NCBI GenBank assembly: GCA_008802785.1
Contig: VUYT01000036.1
Span: forward strand, 62,001 to 126,000
Length of the DNA: 64,000 nucleotides
Origin: Symmetrospora coprosmae
Lineage: Eukaryota; Basidiomycota; Cystobasidiomycetes; Symmetrosporaceae
Direction of reading: 5' to 3'
Each line of letters opens with the position of its first letter. Within the stretch, counting starts at the first letter, position 1. The notes under the pieces are model-generated. The model was given only the letters and a program-made list of their open reading frames with translations, was not told where the DNA came from and did no database searches. Made by a program: the position numbers and the translations under genes. This document shows, one piece after another, positions 45,883-56,400 of the stretch.

Positions 45883-48370
45883 ATGGACGGGAACGCTCTG
45901 GACGACGACAACGACGTTGACTCTCATGCGAATGCCAACATCAATACAGCTTCATCCAGTTCCAACGGCCAGCCGAACGTGACCGCACCTCCGGCTTCCG
46001 CAAACGCCGGAACCTCCTCAGCCGCCTCCGAGTCGCATCCTATGGACAAGCGCAACAGCAGCACAGGAAGCAACCTCACCGCTCTTGGATGGGGCAGGAC
46101 TCCGCGCTTCGACCTGACGCCCATGACGGCGCTCGACAATGACTCGCGGCGAAGCTCGTATGTGGGCGGCGGCATGGGCAATTGCAATGGTGGTGACAGC
46201 GACAACGACAGCGACAGCGACAATGACGAAGGACCGTCCCGCAGACGGAAATCACGCGCTACCTGGTCTGAAGACGACTACGACGACTATGCCGGCAGCG
46301 CCGAAACTCCGCCCCCATCGACCACTCCCACATTCAACGAAAGCTACGACACCCTCCGCAAGACGCTGTCCTTCAAGAGCCTCCGCGAGCTCGAGCTCAG
46401 ACATGTCCAGAAGGCCGCATGGAGACGCAAGGGCGAGACCCGGAAACGGCCAAGGGATCTCGAGCAACTCCTCGTATACGCTCTCACAGGAGGAGCCCGT
46501 GAGTCCCCACATTCCCCAAACCTCTCGGAGCTGAACTCGACTTCCGTACTGATGCGTGCGCGTCGCGTGCTCGTCAGGCGCTTTCACTCTTGCTTACGTC
46601 CTCCGCAGCGGCATCAACCTCCTCACCACCTTCATCCGCCTCCTTCAGCGCCGCAAGCTGTCTGCGTCTCTGCTCCTACGCGCCGTCTTTGCCCGCGAGC
46701 CTGTACGGTTCGGGACAATGTTCGGGAGCTACGTCTTTATCTGGAAGATGGCCATTCACCTCCTTCGCCTCTACAACCCGGGAAGCAAGGGGCGCAGGCG
46801 CATAGAATACTGGCATGCCCCCCTCGCTGGTGCCCTCTCCGGGCTTGCCGTTCTCGCAGAGACCAAGAACAGCAGGATCGGGATTGCTCAGCAGCTGCTT
46901 GTTCGGTGAGCGACTCACATAACCTACACCCACTTAAAGGTTGAAGGGGGGACGTGCTCACGCGCCGCGCCTGCTCGCATACACGCAGAGGCCTGCAAGG
47001 CTGGTACAACATACTGCACAAGAGGAATTACATCAACATCCCCAACGGCGAGATCCTCCTGTTTGGCGCTGCGTGCGGTCAGATCGTGCGTCGCTTCCTC
47101 CCGTAATGCAGGCTTTGCGCGCAGCAGCTGATGGTCTGAATCTACCAGATGTACTCGTGGCTTGCCGCTCCAGAGGCACTGAACCCCGGATATAGCCACT
47201 GGATCACCAACGCATCGCATGTCCCGCCTCCGATTCTGCCCTGGGCACTGGCACGTCTGCCTTCGCCAACGCGTCTGACCGGGGACACCGCTGACGGCTT
47301 TATTCTTTGTCTGCGATTTTAGGCACGGCATCGCCATACCGACAAGGAGCCTCCGTTGACGGCCGCGCACAAGCTACTCACGTGGCGCAACATCACCCCG
47401 GGCAACGCTACGCGGATCGAGCACATCATCGAGCGCGTGCACGAGGGCGACTATGGCGTTGCCTTCCCTGCCTGGTGAGCTAGTCTTGGGCCTCCTAGCC
47501 AGGCGCGAGACTGCAAAGGCGCGGCGCTGACAGCCACGGTTGCACTGCTCTCCAAGCGAGCTCGTGCACCCCTGGGCAGATTCGTGCGTCGAGACGCAGG
47601 TTTTGCGCGCGAAAGACGTCTTTTTCTGGATTAGCCCAGTCTACGCCGCACTGCACTTCATCCCGCCGATCCTCTTCAAGCGGAAGCAGTTCGTCAAAGA
47701 GTGCGTGGACTTTCCCCGCCTTTGCCTCCTCAGATTGTTCAATGCAGCTGACCCGGAATGCGGGACGTGCGTGTATACAGGCCGCTCGCCATGCTGCTGC
47801 GAAGCATCAAGGGCACAGCGCGCAGCAGCGCCTTCCTCAGCACGTTCGTCGTCATCTTCCAGTCGCTCGTCTGCCTCCGGCACCAGACGTGGTGGTTTGG
47901 GCAGACGCTGTCTCCGTCCCTGCAGCGCATCTGGCTGTCTAAGCTCGGGTGCGTCGACCCCTGCTGCTCCAATCAACGATGTGCACGCTGGGCTGATCGA
48001 ACGAGCACTGCAGGTACTGGGCCATGGGCTTCGCAACGTGCCTCTCGCTGTTTGTCGAGGCCACGAAGCGCCGTGGCGAGCTCGCCATGTACGTCATGCC
48101 CAAGGCGCTCGAGTCGGCGTGGTCCATTGCGCGGCGGCGCGCATGGGTGCCCTTTAGTGCGTCGCTCTTTCTCCCCGTTTCCTCCGCCTCCGATCGCCGC
48201 TGGCACGTTGCACGGCTGACGCGTTTGCGCTTGTGCGCCCAGTTCCCGGCGGAGAGGTGCTCCTCACGTCTGCAGCCATGTCCATGGTCATGTCCACCTA
48301 TCAGCACGAGCCGCAGATGCTGTCCGGCCTGGTCCGCACCATTGTCTACCAGTTCGCCGGTATGGACTGA
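45883..48370 (+). CDS. TMEM135-like multi-pass membrane protein
   Basis: TMEM135 family (Tim17-related peroxisomal/mitochondrial membrane proteins linked to lipid handling and organelle dynamics in animals). Nine exons: 45883-46498, 46578-46905, 46989-47085, 47149-47250, 47323-47474, 47557-47700, 47781-47948, 48014-48156, 48243-48370; 625 residues. A disordered acidic N-terminus precedes hydrophobic segments GINLLTTFIRLLQRRKL, FGTMFGSYVFIWKMAIHLL and APLAGALSGLAVL, then NIPNGEILLFGAACGQIMYS, VAFPACELVHPWADSC, TWWFGQTLSPSLQRIW, GYWAMGFATCLSLFVEATKR, and the diagnostic end AAMSMVMSTYQHEPQMLSGL. Intron 4 is odd: no good GT donor exists in the required phase, so it is either a GC-AG intron (47251-47322) or starts at a weak GTCCCG at 47221. 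Divergent to NUP42. Confidence 0.85.
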
Positions 48371-48843
48371 GGGAGGCGCCAGCGAAGATGAGGCACGGTC
48401 GAATGTACACGACGAATGGAGAGCCAATGAGAGGACTTCTTTCAACGCCGGCCGCATGCATCAGCTGCCGAAGTGTCACCAGTCTTCCGAATGCAAGGGC
48501 CATACGCCCGTCTGTGCCGGGGATGGCAAGTTATCTGCGTTGCGCTGTTTTTGGCTTTCGTACGCTTCGAGGCGTCGCTTTCGACGTTCACGTCATTACA
48601 GGCTCATTTCAACTCAAGTGAAGCTGCGGGCGGCACCCTCCTGGTCCTTCTCTAGCTCCTGGGCAGGTCGCGCGCCGGCGATCCCGCTCTCCTTCCTGAC
48701 GTTTTCGCTGCCGGAGCGGTTCACGGACGGATCATTGCGGTGGATATCGGCCTTGATGTCCTCCTTGTTGCTGCAGATGGGGTGATGTGGTGTGACGTTT
48801 CAGTCAATCATTGTAATGTGGATGTCGAAGCGCGTACAGGAGC
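48371..48843. other. Convergent intergenic spacer
   Basis: 473 bases between two gene 3' ends. Open frames here are extensions of unspliced TMEM135 frames. Nothing else is recognisable. Confidence 0.5.
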
Positions 48844-49299
48844 TCACCCGCGGGGGTCCTCGTAGATGGCGCTCTGCGTTCCAGCTCTGCCCTCTCCGCC
48901 CTCCTCAGGCGGAATGAGTTGCTTAATAAGGGTAGCCCAATGGTCAGCTTCGCAACAGCATGTCGGTCTCGGTCTCGGTCTCGGGTCAGCGTGACCCACG
49001 CTGTTCGTGCCGCCGCCCGTCTGGCCCGTCCGGCCTGTTGAGACGGACGCGCCGGGGAAGTCCTTGACGGCGTCCTCGTTGACGTTGCTGTCGTCCGAGA
49101 GGACGGTGCTCCTCGTCTGGAACTTGTCTGCCTGCGTGTAGTCGCTCTTTGCGTTGAGCGAGGCGGCCTGCAGCGAGCGAGATGCAGATGCAGATGACGC
49201 TGCGTCAGAGCTGGCTGAAGAGAGCAGGCAGGATAGACGAGCGCGCGCGCGCACCTGCTCGGCGATGATGTCCTTGTTCTGCTGGTCGGAGGCGCTCAT
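48844..49299 (-). CDS. Small hydrophilic protein (96 aa), unknown
   Basis: Not recognised. Three exons: 49299-49255, 49167-49000, 48921-48844, all in phase 0; 96 residues. Predicted order: MSASDQQNKDIIAEQ, AASLNAKSDYTQADKF, STVLSDDSNVNEDAVKDFPG, ASVSTGRTGQTGGGTNS, QLIPPEEGGEGRAGTQSA, ending YEDPRG. Soluble, acidic, Gly/Ser/Asp-rich and probably disordered; no signal peptide or membrane segment. Intron 1 (87 nt) has a clean CTGAC branch-point candidate. Reading through the introns adds low-complexity sequence, which supports splicing. An in-frame upstream ATG at 49470 would add 57 residues, but that stretch looks like a leader. Confidence 0.6.
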   Translation of the reverse strand: MSASDQQNKDIIAEQVRARARLSCLLSSASSDAASSASASRSLQAASLNAKSDYTQADKFQTRSTVLSDDSNVNEDAVKDFPGASVSTGRTGQTGGGTNSVGHADPRPRPRPTCCCEADHWATLIKQLIPPEEGGEGRAGTQSAIYEDPRG

Positions 49300-50197
49300 G
49301 TTGTAGGAATGCTGTGGCACAGGAGTTGATCTGGTGATGTGAGTTATAGTAGTGGAGAAGCGCAGAAGCAGCAGCACAGGCGCGACAACCTTGGGGCAAG
49401 TGGACTTTTCTGAGAGGGAAGAGAGCGCAGCCGACGAGGGAGAGGGCAGGGGGCACAGGATGCGCGTCATAGGGCCTTCAAGGCGTCGCTTGCGGCATCG
49501 CTGTCGGCAAAGACGATGAGCTTCTTTGCAGCGATCTGCATCTGCGCCGATCCGTCACGTGCCAAATGGCGACACCCTTTGGTGCCGCACACGCAAGGCA
49601 GGAACAAGATGAGGGCAGTACAGTGCGAAGCCATGCGGGCGACAGTTCGGTTTCGAAGGTCTGACTCGAGCTGCCGTCGCTGCTGTTGCACCTGCTCGGA
49701 GTTCTTCGGAGCTCAGGCTCCAAGGCGCAGCGCAGCGCGTCATCGCCTGTGCCTGTGCCTGAATTCCGCCCTGCCGATCCTCAGTATGCAGAGTCGCTAT
49801 AAGGCGGGTATGGGCGGTCGTGGACGCCTCTTTGCCTACATACATACCCTTTGCACCCCGTCTACGATGCTCCTGGGTCGTGGGCGAGCGACACGAGCAA
49901 AGAGCAAAGTGCTGTGGAGGGACACGTCCTCTGTCCCGGTGGTGCCTGCCGATCGCCCCCACGCCCAACCCCGTGGGCACTTTGCCGCGGAGCGTTTGGG
50001 CACAGCGTACCGTCGAAAGCTTGCCCAGCTCAGAAACCTCGATGAACGTCATCGCTTGAATTGATTGATTGACACTGAATGCACGCTGTTCCAGGTCCCC
50101 ACCTATGTAGACCATTGGTTGCTCTTGCAGCTCCTTTTCTTGCAGGTCTCCTTCCCATCCAGCAGACGCTTCTCGCCAAAACAGTCTCAAAGCAAAG
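49300..50197. promoter_or_regulatory. Divergent intergenic region, small protein / aquaporin
   Basis: 898 bases. Several open frames of 60-220 codons cross it on both strands, but none has recognisable motifs, splice logic or composition unlike the shadows elsewhere, so I call no gene. The right end is the aquaporin leader. Confidence 0.5.
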
Positions 50198-52052
50198 ATG
50201 CTGTACAAAGGGTTCAAGCAGGATGTCATTGCCGTGAGTGCGAGCTCTCACGAATGTGTGCCTGATGTTGCAAGGGACTTCGCTGATGTTACATTCTCCG
50301 CAGATGCTGGGCGAGTTCGCCGGGACGACGAGTCAGTCGAGAACTTGGAGGCATCGAAGCACCACAGAAAAGTGACAGAGCCTCACTGACATTGCTCAAC
50401 AACGCTCGACAGTGTTCCTCTTCCTGGGACTCGGCTGCATAAAGACAGCCCAGGACTCTGTCAGCGCCGCCCAGAGCAACGCTGCAACTGCTCTCGCGCA
50501 GGGGACAATCATGTTCATCTCTGTCGGCATGGGCCTCTCGCTCCTCATCACAGCATGGGCATTCTACCGCATCACCGGAGGGCTCTTCAACCCAGCTGTC
50601 ACACTCGCTCTGTGGCTCATCGGCGCCGTCCGGTCCGTCCGTGCGATTCTCCTGACCATCGCCCAGCTGGTATGTCTGCAACATCCGGTCAGAAAGGGTT
50701 AGCGTCCGAGACTGAGATGCGTCGTCTTGGGCAGGCCGGAGGCATTGCAGGCGCCGCACTCGTCGAAGGCCTCACGCCTCGCAGCACGAGCGACGTTGGC
50801 AGCACCATCACAACCCTGTCGCCAGGAATGACACTCGTCCGGGGCCTCTTCCTGGAAGCCTTCTTGACGGCTATGCTGGTGTTCGTAATTCTGATGCTGG
50901 CAGCTGAAAAGCACAAGGTGAGCGTCCGCCCTGTTACGCCGGTCGAGTGTCCGAAGTGTCTTACACAGATGTCTTTCCCGTAGGCCACGTTCTTGGCACC
51001 TATCGGCATTGGTCTTACCCTATTCGTGTGCCAGCTCTTTGGGACTCTCTGGACGGGATGTAAGTGCCTTGTCTGCGCGAGCTCCTGCCACAGGCCTTAG
51101 CCCAGAACTTACAGACCATTCCATACATGCAAACAAACAGGTGCCATGAATCCAGCAAGGTAAGGTTCCGCCCATTTCCGAGGACGCGGTCAAGACATTG
51201 GCTTACCTGACGCTTTCTTCCTTGCCTTGCGTCCTCCCGACTGTAGAGCTTTGGGCCCTTCCGTCCTTTCGAACCGCTGGCCGGGATATACATGGATCTA
51301 CGTAAGCTTGCGCCTCTGTCGGGCGCCTGTCGCAGCATCGCTCTGCGCTGACGGTACGCCGAGTTTGCCGTCTTTGTGCACAGTACGTTGGGCCCATCAT
51401 TGGCTCCTTGATTGCAACCTTCATCTACTCGCTTCTCAAGGCATTCGATTACGGCTCTGTCGTGCTCGGCCAGGACTCTGACAACGAGGCCACGTCGCCT
51501 CGTCTTCCCGTCGCATCGAGAATGTGGCACGCCTCGATGGGCTTCACGCGCGATCAGCGCAAGGCGATGCTCGCCTCGGGGATGCGGCCAGACGAGCTCG
51601 AGCGCGCCGAGGCCGGCATGGTCGCCAACACGGCTGCTGGCCCCATGCACGGGTCGTCGTCCGGCGCGTCGCACGTCTCGGACGCGACGCTGGGCGCGCA
51701 GCAGCACCCGGCTATCCACATGGACGCCGGCAACAACGGCAACGGCCCGCTCATGTTCCCGAAGAAGCAGGAGGCGAACGGCACGTCGATCGGTACGACG
51801 CACCTCGCGAGCCCGACGCACCCTGCCTATCACCAGCAGACGTCGCCGCTCGTCACGACGACGTCGCCAAACACCATGTACGCGCCGCCCGCGGCGAGCG
51901 TCAATGACGCGAGCGCCAGGCCCGGCGCTCAGCGCATGGAGACGAGCTCGATGCACCCTGTGATGCAGGCCGTCGGTGGCATCGGCGCGCCAGGAAGCCA
52001 CGGAAACGGCCTCGGCATGTTTGACAAGTTCCGCAAGCAGGTCAATCACTAG
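50198..52052 (+). CDS. Aquaporin (MIP family) with long cytoplasmic tail
   Basis: Six-helix water or small-solute channel. Eight exons: 50198-50233, 50304-50331, 50413-50669, 50735-50917, 50984-51059, 51141-51159, 51247-51301, 51384-52052; 440 residues. Helix 1 GEFAGTTMFLFLGLGCI; first pore loop GGLFNPAVTLAL (NPA about 79-81); helix 5 FLAPIGIGLTLFVCQLFG; second loop CAMNPARALGP (N197-R200) on a 19-nt exon; helix 6 YVGPIIGSLIATFIYSLLKA. Both NPA boxes and the selectivity-filter Arg are intact. The helix-5 position that is His in strict water channels appears to be Gln. About 190 residues after helix 6 form a Gly/Ala/His/Met-rich tail, unusually long, suited to regulation. Probably plasma membrane; solute unproven. 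Confidence 0.92.
51141..51159 (+). other. 19-nt micro-exon carrying the second NPA box of the aquaporin
   Basis: Bases between acceptor aaacag and donor gtaagg encode C-A-M-N-P-A-R with split codons at both ends (phase 1 in, phase 2 out). Introns are 81 and 87 nt. Exon 2 of the same gene (50304-50331) is also very small, 28 nt. Confidence 0.88.
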
Positions 52053-53401
52053 ATCCGGCATCGATGGGTGAACCGATCGGAGCTGGGCCATGCATCGTTG
52101 GGAGGTGACGATCTCGCTCGCTAGCATTACCCAATTCACGCCAGTCTGGTCCAGCTTTGGCGGTCTCCTCGTAGCCGGGGGCGGCGTCCATGTTTACTCT
52201 AACGAGACATCAGCTCCATAATCATTTGTCAATCAGTGCGAAAACACGCTGCATCAGTACAATTATTCGTTTGCTCGCTGCTCGCCTGCTCGCCTGCTCA
52301 TCCTGCTTCCTGCTTCTGGCGTTAATAGGGGAGGCCTCCTCCATCTTCTAAAGCTTACTGCCGTGCGCCCGCAGCAGAACGTGTACAAGGCTTGCCCATG
52401 CTGCGGCTGCAGCAGGATACTGGCGTCCGCTTTGACCATACGAGCAGACAACACAATGTCACTCGCCGTACCTTGCGTACTTGCACAAACCTGGACGCGT
52501 AAATGAGGGGTGGGCTCGAGGAAACAAGCTTTCTCGGCGATCTTCTCTAAAGGAATGCTGGGGAGGAATCGATGCCGAACCGGACGAGGACCCGCAAGTC
52601 CGGACAGGGCAAACTGTCGGATCTTGGCGAGTCGTGCTGATCAAAATCAGGTGAGGCGACCTGCTCGAAAGCAACAGAGGTCCTCATATCTTCGCTGCGC
52701 TCACCCACCGGTATATTACGGTGGAGAGCTGGGTGCAGGGGCTGAAGAGTGAGCGGGCAGGCTGCAGTGTTGTTGTGGACTTGGAGCGGTGGCTCCACGC
52801 GTCTCGAATTCGAAGGATATGCGAGACCGGACAAGGAGAGGTTGTTGTGTGCTCTGCTGTATCATATGCCTTTGCCTCCATCCAACAGGCTACAGTAATA
52901 GTATCGTATCGTACCACCAGCTTGCTTGCTGTCCCGCTACGGTATCCCTGCGCGAATTGAGGGTGGTCAGCCAGCCAGCGCCAGCCAGCCAGGGGCAGAG
53001 CCCGGGGTGCGCTCTTGGACAAAATCGAGCTTCTCTCGGAGGACGACTCCTTGCCAGACAGGGCAGGCTCGACCACTTACAGGGGAACTGCAGTATTGCA
53101 CGTCTGTGTAGACACACACAGATAGTCGACACACGCAGACGCTGTAGGAGCGCATAAAGTGGCTCAGTCCCGCGGAAGAGCTAGGGGAAGGCCAGGGACG
53201 ACACTGGGAGAGACGCGTCGGCAGAGAGAGCGAGGCAGCTCCACCCAGAGAAGAAGGCAAACTCAGGCCATCAAGCCAGAGCAAGCACGCAGTCGGATCC
53301 GCTGAGGAGCAAGTCAGTCAGTCAAATACCTGCGACTGCTCGTCTGTCACGGTTTGTGCTGCGAATCGTCGCTGGCTTGGACGGCGCAGTCAGGCACACC
53401 G
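52053..53401. promoter_or_regulatory. Long intergenic region before the 1825-aa gene
   Basis: 1349 bases without a supportable gene. Contains ACGCGT hexamers at 52495-52500, 52797-52802 and 53213-53218 and a CCAG/GCCAGC direct-repeat patch at about 52966-52992. In a GC-rich genome three ACGCGT in 1.3 kb is only mildly high. Confidence 0.45.
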
Positions 53402-56400
53402 ATGTCGCGCCCAGGAGCAGCAGCAGCAGCAGCAGCAGGAGGAGGAGGCACATCGTTAGTAGCTGGACAAGCTGCCTTGCACGGCAACACGTCGAGCACC
53501 AGCATGAGGTCTGGCAGCACCGTCAATGCACCATCGCGCTACCTCGTCACCGTCTTGCCGCCCACGTACATACCACATGACCCACCTCACCCGAGGACGT
53601 CGAGCCTCTGCAGTGGCTACTCGACCGCAGCAAACTTCCGGTGAGCTGCAGCAGTCAGAGATGGATGCACTGCACAGGCGAATCACGGTTGCATCAGACC
53701 GAGACTGATGAGCTTCTGCTTTCCGAATCCCAGTCGCGGCACCCTTGTACCGCTCTACCCAACCCTCGGAGGCCAGCTTGGCGCGATTGCACGCGAGTAC
53801 GGGCTGCCCTCGACAGGGGGCCTCGTGCTGTACCTCGTCGAGCTCGCTCAGGCTGGAGCAGTCAATCCTCTAGGCGACGCACTGCTGGGAGGCCCCCGCA
53901 TCGGCGAAGAGGCCTGGCAGCTCCTCTGGGGCCAGCTCTTTGAACCCCCTAGAATCCCAGATGCGCCCGATTTTTCCAGGACGAGCTCTGGCACTGGCTA
54001 CTCCGAGGAAGAAGAGGAAGCAGATGAGGATGAGCGGGGCCACGATACCTCAATTGCGGAGGGCCAGTCTCGGTCGTCCATCCTTCCGACGAACGCGATG
54101 CGATCAGGCTCGCGTCTGCGCCACACGCAGAACCGCGCAGGGTCGCCCAGCGACCTCCTGTCGGACGCGTCTTCACTCGTCGACGCAGACGCTGCAGACA
54201 CGTCCGAAGACGCCGATCAAAGCAACCTCGCCATGTCGTCCGGAGTGGGAGCGAGCAGCCGCCGCGAGAACCTCAGTCTGGTTTCGCACGCGACCGGCTC
54301 GTCATCGTCATCGCCGTACTCGCTCAACTCGTCTACCATGAGCGGGACGCGGCTCGCCAAATCGCACAATACGGGGACCACGAGCAACACAACGCTCGAG
54401 AATGTGTCCTATTCGAGCCAGTCGTCGCACCATCGCGGCAAACCGAGAAATCACCGCAACGGCCTCGCTGCCGGCATTGACTCCCGGACAGCTTCGCGTC
54501 AGGGAAATCTTTCAAGCCAGTCGCGAGCGTCCGTCCACACCCGCCGCTCGTACTCCAACAGCATCGGCAGCAACGAAGGGCTGCAGAGCATTGGGCCAAT
54601 CTACGGAGAAGCCGTCATTGTAGGCAAGCTCGAGTTTGACATTGATAGCAGGAGAGGCGGCGGACGCTGGTTCGACGCCTGGCTGGAGTCTGCCAACAGC
54701 AGCAGTGCCGACTCTGCACACATGGCCACCCCGGGAGGCGCAAACAGCGGCAACCGCCACAGCGCTTACCCACGCGGCGGAACTAGTCACCCAGAGTCGA
54801 ATTTGGGAACACTCCTCCGCGGCAGGAACGCGTCCAGCACATCGATGAGCATCTTGAACCCGGAGCACTTTGCAACTTCGTCTTCGATGGGCAGTTCACC
54901 CGGAGTCCGCAGAAGCGGAGGCCTGCCCGCCGGCTCTGGCGGACACTATCCCAACAACAGAGGCAACTCGCCATCGCACACGGACCCTTTCACGCAAAGC
55001 ACAGCGTCTTTGGCCGCTAGCCAGTCGCTCGCACATACTTCCGACGGAGCAGCTCAGCATGCCGGCCAGGGCGCGTCTGTCCAGGACAGACAGCTGCCGC
55101 GCGATGCTCCGATCAATTACAACACGCAGGATACGCTCTCGCCAGCATCGCACCTATCGGACCAGGACATCTCACGCACAGAGCACTGCAATATTGAAGA
55201 AGCGGAATCGAGGTCTGCGGAGCCGCAGAGCGCCGTGACAAGCTCCGTCAGAGACTCTGTTGCATCGTCAGAGTACGGAAGCCGGCAGAGCGAGGGTTCG
55301 CTTGGATTGCAGGAGCAGGGATCGGAGCCAGGGAGCAATGCATTCTCCAGAGCTAGCATCCGATCGGACCGGAGCAGTATGGATCAAAGCGATAGCCAGT
55401 CGGCACAGTTCGACGCGTTGAATGCTACGCCCAGAGTGCGGGCACCTCAGGCCTTCAAGCCAACATCACCATCCCCTTCGCACAGCTCTCCGCCTCGGGA
55501 CACCCTGCGCGATTCTGCAAGGCGCGAAAGTTGCCGGAGCGAGAATTCTGGGATCGCGCAGTCCAGCGAGGCCGCCAGCGACCGCGGCTCCGTCAGCGGG
55601 GACAGGAAGTCGGCCGGAGGGCGCCTCAACGATTCTGGCGTTATCTCACAGCCCCCTTCGATCAGACAGCGGGTCGCTTCGAATGCTTCAGAGCAGTCGA
55701 ATGCCTCGTCAGCCTCTTTCGAGGCCGTCAGCGACGACGAAGACGCCGACGATGTCCTGAGCCAGGCCGCCAAGATCGACATCGTCCCCGAAGCGGTTGC
55801 CGAGGATGGCTATGCTCCCCTCGAGGATGGAGACGACGACGAGCAGCTGTACGGTCAGCCAGACGAAAGGCGGGAAGCTGACGGTGGTGCAGTCATGACA
55901 TCAAAGTCTCGTCCGCTCTCGGCGGCATCCGACTCGTCCGAGTATGGCCACCCTTCTCCTGAGAAGGCTAAGTCTCCGGCCTCGAGAGCCCTCCCTGCAA
56001 AAGTGCTGCGGCAGGATCCGCTGCGAGATGTCTTTCCGTCCGACGCAGCCACTTGGGCCGACATCAAGGCCACCGCGTCCGAGAGTGAAGAAGACAATGC
56101 CGAGCCAGCATCTGGCTCTCCGGTCGGTCAAGGCCTCCTCTCGCCATCGACAGCCATGGCTGCCAACACGACGGGACTGGGTATTCTTTCGCCACCAGCT
56201 CAGGGTCAGTTCCAGTCGAATTTGCCAACATCGGCGAGCTCTGCGTCCTTCGACCCGTTCGAGTTCGATAACGACCTTGGTCCGGCTTCCCCTCTTCCAA
56301 GGGAGACTGAGGCTGAGCTGGGTGCACAGATAGGTAGCAGCGAAGCGGATCAGGACGGAGACAACGACGTAAAAGAAGTGATGGATCTCCTGAAAGCGCA

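Noticed and set aside
49516-50229. Open frames on both strands between the 96-aa gene and the aquaporin
   Set aside because: No conserved motif, no splice logic and mutual overlap; treated as intergenic.
51015-52139. Minus-strand 374-codon frame opposite the aquaporin tail
   Set aside because: Arg/Val/His-rich composition typical of an antisense shadow; the aquaporin exon model is firm.
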